Shown here: piece by piece, positions 7,182 to 10,351 of the stretch | Numbering within the stretch: position 1 is the first letter of the stretch | Layout of the letters: each line of letters opens with the position of its first letter | Origin: CAWKCE01 sp032127035 | Lineage (GTDB): Bacteria; Actinomycetota; Actinomycetes; JAHEKZ01 | NCBI GenBank assembly: GCA_963848085.1 | Contig: CAWKCE010000006.1 | Coordinates: forward strand, 1 to 10,351 | DNA: 10,351 nt | Direction of reading: 5' to 3' | Notes under the pieces: generated by a model | What the model was told of the DNA's origin: nothing | What the model saw: the letters and a program-made list of their open reading frames with translations, nothing else | The model's database searches: none | Translations under genes and position numbers: made by a program

Positions 7182-8878
7182 GACCGGGCCTCGTGACGCT
7201 GGCGCCAGCGCCGGTCGCGGTAGGCGTCGCCGGACTCCTGGCCCACGAGGTGGCCGCCCGCCATGGTCCACACCTCGTCGGCCATGTCGAGCTCCAGCTG
7301 GTCGTGGGTGACGAGCAGCACGGTGCCGTGGTGGTGGAGCAGTGCCCGCCGGAAGGCCTCTTTGCTCGGGGCGTCGAGGTTGGCGGAGGGCTCGTCCAGC
7401 AGCAGGACAGGCGGGTTGCCCATGAGTGCTCGGGCCAGCTCGAGGCGCTTGCGCTGGCCGGCAGACAGGTTCCCGCCGCCTTCAGTGACCCACGAGTCGA
7501 GGCCATCCGGCAGGTCGTCGAGGACCTCCTGCAGGCCGGTGTTCATCACGACCCGCTGGATCTCCGCCTCCGATGCCCTCGGGAACCGGTAAGTGAGGTT
7601 GCGCTTCACGCTCCCTCGCATCAGCGGCAGGTCAGGGCTGACCATGCTCACGAAGCGGAACGACGACCGAGGCGTGGTGTCATTCAGCAGCTGCCCGTCG
7701 ATGAGCACGTCGCCGGCGGTCGGCATGGCGAGCCGAGCCACCACCCCCAGCAGGGTGGACTTGCCCGCCCCGGAGGGCCCCGTGATCGCGACGAGGGTGC
7801 CGGGTGCGGTGACGCCGGACACCGACTCCAGTGCGCCGTACACGGTGACGCCGCGCAGCTCGATACCCCCTCGCTTCACCTTCAGCCGCTCCCGGTCCGG
7901 CGGGTTGAGATCGCGGCTGGAGCTGGCCAAGAAGTCCTCGAGCTTCTTCACCGAGACCCGCGACCGCTGCCAGTAGTCGTTGGCCAGCCCGAGCACGCGG
8001 ACCGGACCAGTGAGGTGGCGGGAAATGATGATGGCGGCGACGACGACGCCTATCGAGACGTTGCCGCGGTAGATCTCGGCCGACCCCACGACAACGACGG
8101 CGACGATGCCCATCATGCTCGTGGACAACGAGATCCCACGCAGCCGTCCGCGAAGCTCGGCGGTACGGAACAGGGCCAGGTTCAGGGAGTCGTTCTGACG
8201 TGACAGCCGGGCATACTCACCGGGCGAACGGCCGAACACCTGTGGAACGGCCAGTGCGTTGACCTGTTCGTCGATGTTGCTGGTCAGCAGGCTGCGGCGG
8301 CGGCGCATCGTCCGCGTCACCCGCTGCAGCGCCTTTCCGTGGGCGAGACTCAGCGCCGCCCCGGCCAACGTGACCGCCAGGTAGGCCACGACGATCCAGA
8401 CGTTCAACCAGGCGAACAGGCCCACCAGTGCGACCAGGACGATGCCGGCCACGATGCTGCCCATCAGCCCGCGACTGATCCACATCCGCAGCATCGACAG
8501 GTCACCCACGAAGCGCAGGAGGAGGCCACCCCGCGACCGGTGCTGAATCTGGCGTGGCGCCATGCCCTGCATGTGTCCGTACATCTGCATCCGCAGCTTG
8601 CGGACGACGTCGTAGCCGATCTTCTCGCTGACGCTGAACTGCCAGGCCCGCATCAGGCCCAGGAAGAGGACGATCCCGACCAAGATGGTTCCTCGGACGA
8701 GGATGGGCCGGGTGGCCGCAGTGTTGCCTGGGACGAGCACACCGTTGCCCAGGTAGTCCACCAGGCTGATCATCACCAGCACGAAGGCGATGAGTGCGGT
8801 CCCCTCGAGCAGACCGAGCACGATCACCTGCAGGACCCGCCATCGCGGGAGCCGGTAGAGGCGGTCGCCGGAGTTCAC
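7178..8878 (-). CDS. ABC exporter half-transporter (fused membrane and ATPase domains) with atypical Q-loop
   Basis: Encodes 566 aa, the usual length for a type IV half-exporter that works as a dimer. The membrane domain has hydrophobic segments at about 15-42, 62-80, 138-160, 161-180, 253-268 and 274-288. The ATPase domain has Walker A GPSGAGKST (367-375), signature LSAGQ (471-475), Walker B LLLDEP with catalytic Glu496, D-loop SANLD (498-502) and H-loop His525 (LLVTHD). All are intact except the Q-loop: where exporters read VPQD, this protein reads VSPD, with Pro415 in the glutamine position. It probably exports a lipid, peptide or small molecule; the substrate cannot be read from sequence. 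The start is GTG at 8878, overlapping the upstream stop as GTGA, with a long GGGAGGAGG Shine-Dalgarno (8897-8889) ten bases upstream inside the preceding gene. Confidence 0.9.
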   Translation of the reverse strand: MNSGDRLYRLPRWRVLQVIVLGLLEGTALIAFVLVMISLVDYLGNGVLVPGNTAATRPILVRGTILVGIVLFLGLMRAWQFSVSEKIGYDVVRKLRMQMYGHMQGMAPRQIQHRSRGGLLLRFVGDLSMLRMWISRGLMGSIVAGIVLVALVGLFAWLNVWIVVAYLAVTLAGAALSLAHGKALQRVTRTMRRRRSLLTSNIDEQVNALAVPQVFGRSPGEYARLSRQNDSLNLALFRTAELRGRLRGISLSTSMMGIVAVVVVGSAEIYRGNVSIGVVVAAIIISRHLTGPVRVLGLANDYWQRSRVSVKKLEDFLASSSRDLNPPDRERLKVKRGGIELRGVTVYGALESVSGVTAPGTLVAITGPSGAGKSTLLGVVARLAMPTAGDVLIDGQLLNDTTPRSSFRFVSMVSPDLPLMRGSVKRNLTYRFPRASEAEIQRVVMNTGLQEVLDDLPDGLDSWVTEGGGNLSAGQRKRLELARALMGNPPVLLLDEPSANLDAPSKEAFRRALLHHHGTVLLVTHDQLELDMADEVWTMAGGHLVGQESGDAYRDRRWRQRHEARS

Positions 8879-10095
8879 AGCGTCTGGACCTCCTCCCGCA
8901 GGTCGATGAAGCTCCGCGCGTCGTCGACCGGCCGGAACCCACCGTCGTAGTCGGCCACGACCAGCGGCGGCACCGCCGGAGCCGGGGCGAGGTCGTCGGC
9001 GGGCGCCTCGCCCGGCTTCGGCTCCAGGCTCGGTAGGAGGGCTCCGAGCCCGGGCAGAAGGACCAGCTCCTGCGGCGCCATGAGGTCCGCGATGGACAGC
9101 ACCGGCAGGCCGGTGGCGACCGATGCCTCGCGGATGGCCAGTGGGGACGCGGTGAGCTTCCCCGACACCGCGACGACGTTGTGCCCGATGCTTCGCAGGT
9201 AGCTGACACCGGCGACCGCGCCCATCGCCTCGGCGGCGGCGAAGATGATGCCGTCGATGTTCTCGTGGAAGACCGGGGAGTCGATCAGCCGGTAGGTCTC
9301 CTGCTGGTAGACCCCGTCGGCCACCTCGACCAGGTTGATGTCAGTGCCGGAGTCGGTCAGGTGGTCGAGCAGCTGGGTGAACGCCAGCTCCAGCACGTCC
9401 ATCGGCTGCCGGTAGGTGGAGGCGATGCCGACGTCGGTGAAGTCGAGCATCCGGTGTGCGCCGGCGTCGACCATGACCCAGTAGTCGCCACCGCTGCCGG
9501 TGCCGGTGACCTTGGTGGCGCCCGGCTTCAGCCCGGCTCGGCTCAGGCCGTGGACGAGGTAGTGGATGGTGGTGGTCTTCCCGGAGTTCATGGATGTTCC
9601 GATGACCGCCAGCGTGGACGGGCGGCTGCTCGTCGGCGTTACCGGGCGGAGCGCAAAGTCGGCGACGTTGAGGGGTCGCCCGCTCTCGTCCCCCACCAAG
9701 CCCAGGGGAGCGATGTCGGTTGCGCTTCTCATGTTGGCGTGGCGGGTGAGCATCTTCGACGCGATCCCACCCGACGCCACCAGCTGGACCGGGTCCAAGT
9801 TGTGCGGCACGTGGGACTCGAACTGGTCGGGGGCGTAGCGGTCGGCGTAGGCGACGATGATCTGCTCGCCGACGTGCATGTTGGCGCGGCGGCCGTTGGT
9901 CAGCTCGAGCCGCTTGTGCTGGCCGAGACGCACCACCGTGGCAACCACGAGGTCGCCGGAGCGGGGACGCAGCCGCCCGGACACCAGGGTGCGCATGGCG
10001 TCGGGTGGGACATGCCGGGTCGTGAAGCTGGCTTTGGAGCGCCGGAGCGACTCAGTCAGTGGGTGGACCGCGATGAGCCGCGACGACGTGGACAT
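8875..10095 (-). CDS. SIMIBI-type P-loop NTPase (MobB/BioD/DUF1611-like) with an unrecognised N-terminal domain
   Basis: Encodes 406 aa. Residues 1-150 form a separate domain that includes SGDLVVATVVRLGQHKRLEL (47-65), VAYADRYAPDQFE (81-93), LVASGGI (105-111) and PLNVADFAL (141-149); I cannot assign it. Residues 161-340 are a P-loop NTPase: Walker A GTSMNSGKTT (166-175), a Lys in ATKVTGTG (193-200), GGD and DAGAHRMLDFTD (210-221), and a Walker-B-like LVEVADGVYQQET (255-267). Walker A and the TK...GGD...DAGA layout recall MobB; the EVADG strand recalls dethiobiotin synthase and the C-terminal half of DUF1611 proteins such as DgcN. The tail is Pro/Ala-rich (358-378) and then IDLREEVQTL. It probably uses ATP to modify or activate a small substrate. 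It is first in the operon and overlaps the ABC gene. Start is uncertain: ATG at 10095 with a weak GGGGG nine bases upstream, or ATG at 10158 adding 21 residues of Ser/Arg-rich sequence. Confidence 0.8.
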   Translation of the reverse strand: MSTSSRLIAVHPLTESLRRSKASFTTRHVPPDAMRTLVSGRLRPRSGDLVVATVVRLGQHKRLELTNGRRANMHVGEQIIVAYADRYAPDQFESHVPHNLDPVQLVASGGIASKMLTRHANMRSATDIAPLGLVGDESGRPLNVADFALRPVTPTSSRPSTLAVIGTSMNSGKTTTIHYLVHGLSRAGLKPGATKVTGTGSGGDYWVMVDAGAHRMLDFTDVGIASTYRQPMDVLELAFTQLLDHLTDSGTDINLVEVADGVYQQETYRLIDSPVFHENIDGIIFAAAEAMGAVAGVSYLRSIGHNVVAVSGKLTASPLAIREASVATGLPVLSIADLMAPQELVLLPGLGALLPSLEPKPGEAPADDLAPAPAVPPLVVADYDGGFRPVDDARSFIDLREEVQTL

Positions 10096-10351
10096 TCGTG
10101 TGCGCCCCCAAACTGAACTTTTCCCCAACGACGACCGGGCAACGTGCGACCCGGCCATCGACTCCCGGCTGCGCGGTGACCCTGTTTGGACACTACGGCT
10201 GTGCTGTCGGGTGCGGCCGTGCCGAAGGTCCCCACTACCGGCAAAGCCGTGTGAGCCCGGTCACTGCGCCAGACGTGGGAGCGGTGTCGACGTCGACGCA
10301 CCGGTAACGGCGTGCGGTTGTGAGGTAACCCTCGGCTACCGGTCGCTCGAT
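10096..10351 (-). promoter_or_regulatory. Upstream region of the P-loop/ABC/hydrolase/CapA operon
   Basis: No convincing gene lies here, apart from a possible 63-base N-terminal extension of the P-loop gene. The region should hold the operon promoter, but I cannot point to a solid -35/-10 pair; TAGTGT near 10190 is a weak -10 candidate. It holds a perfect 12-bp palindrome (GTCGACGTCGAC, 10286-10297), two GGTAAC direct repeats 21 bases apart (10303 and 10324), and a CCGGTA/TACCGG inverted repeat (10301-10306 and 10337-10342). These could be operators for an unseen regulator. Confidence 0.35.
10286..10297. repeat. Perfect 12-bp palindrome upstream of the operon
   Basis: GTCGACGTCGAC reads the same on both strands, with GGT to its left and ACC two bases after its right end. 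The size suits a homodimeric repressor, but short CG-rich palindromes also occur by chance in such DNA. Confidence 0.4.

Noticed and set aside
5239..10095. Classical poly-gamma-glutamate capsule operon
   Set aside because: Only the CapA-like gene fits; no PgsB/CapB Mur-ligase-like or PgsC/CapC gene is present in the window.

Overview
The window is GC-rich DNA packed with genes in the actinobacterial style: strong G/C third positions, GTG starts, 4-base stop/start overlaps, a leaderless-looking start, and a DUF222/HNH (13E12-type) gene. It most likely comes from the chromosome of a free-living Actinomycetes member. The DUF222 gene suggests a Propionibacteriales, Micrococcales or Geodermatophilales type, but the genus cannot be fixed from the sequence. 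I see no rRNA, tRNA, CRISPR array, transposase or phage gene.

Left part (1-2840). A DUF222/HNH-endonuclease-family gene runs on the minus strand (113-1519). Its start codon lies inside a near-perfect actinobacterial SOS (LexA) box and directly behind a TAGAAT -10 element, so it looks like a leaderless, DNA-damage-controlled gene. Divergent from it is a plus-strand multi-pass membrane protein (1659-2840). It resembles the membrane input module of actinobacterial sensor kinases but stops before any kinase domain.

Right part (2879-10095, all minus strand). Six genes point the same way. The first four, read from the right, form a tight operon with a 4-base overlap at every junction: a SIMIBI/MobB-like P-loop NTPase with a distinct N-terminal domain (10095-8875), an ABC exporter half-transporter with a non-canonical Q-loop (8878-7178), a cytoplasmic alpha/beta hydrolase (7181-6345) and a membrane-anchored CapA-family metallophosphatase-fold protein (6348-5239). 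After a 107-base gap with a hairpin come two tandem exported alpha/beta hydrolases (5131-4049 and 3964-2879). These are clear paralogues of each other and share a GGQFxxRY signature with the cytoplasmic hydrolase.

How they may work together (inference). The combination of ATP-dependent enzyme, exporter, CapA-like protein and hydrolases on both sides of the membrane looks like a pathway that makes, exports and trims an envelope polymer or secreted small molecule. The product is not identifiable from sequence. CapA suggests a polyglutamate-like or other acidic polymer, but no PgsB/CapB ligase or PgsC is present. I do not recognise this gene set as a named system, and it is the most promising part of the window.
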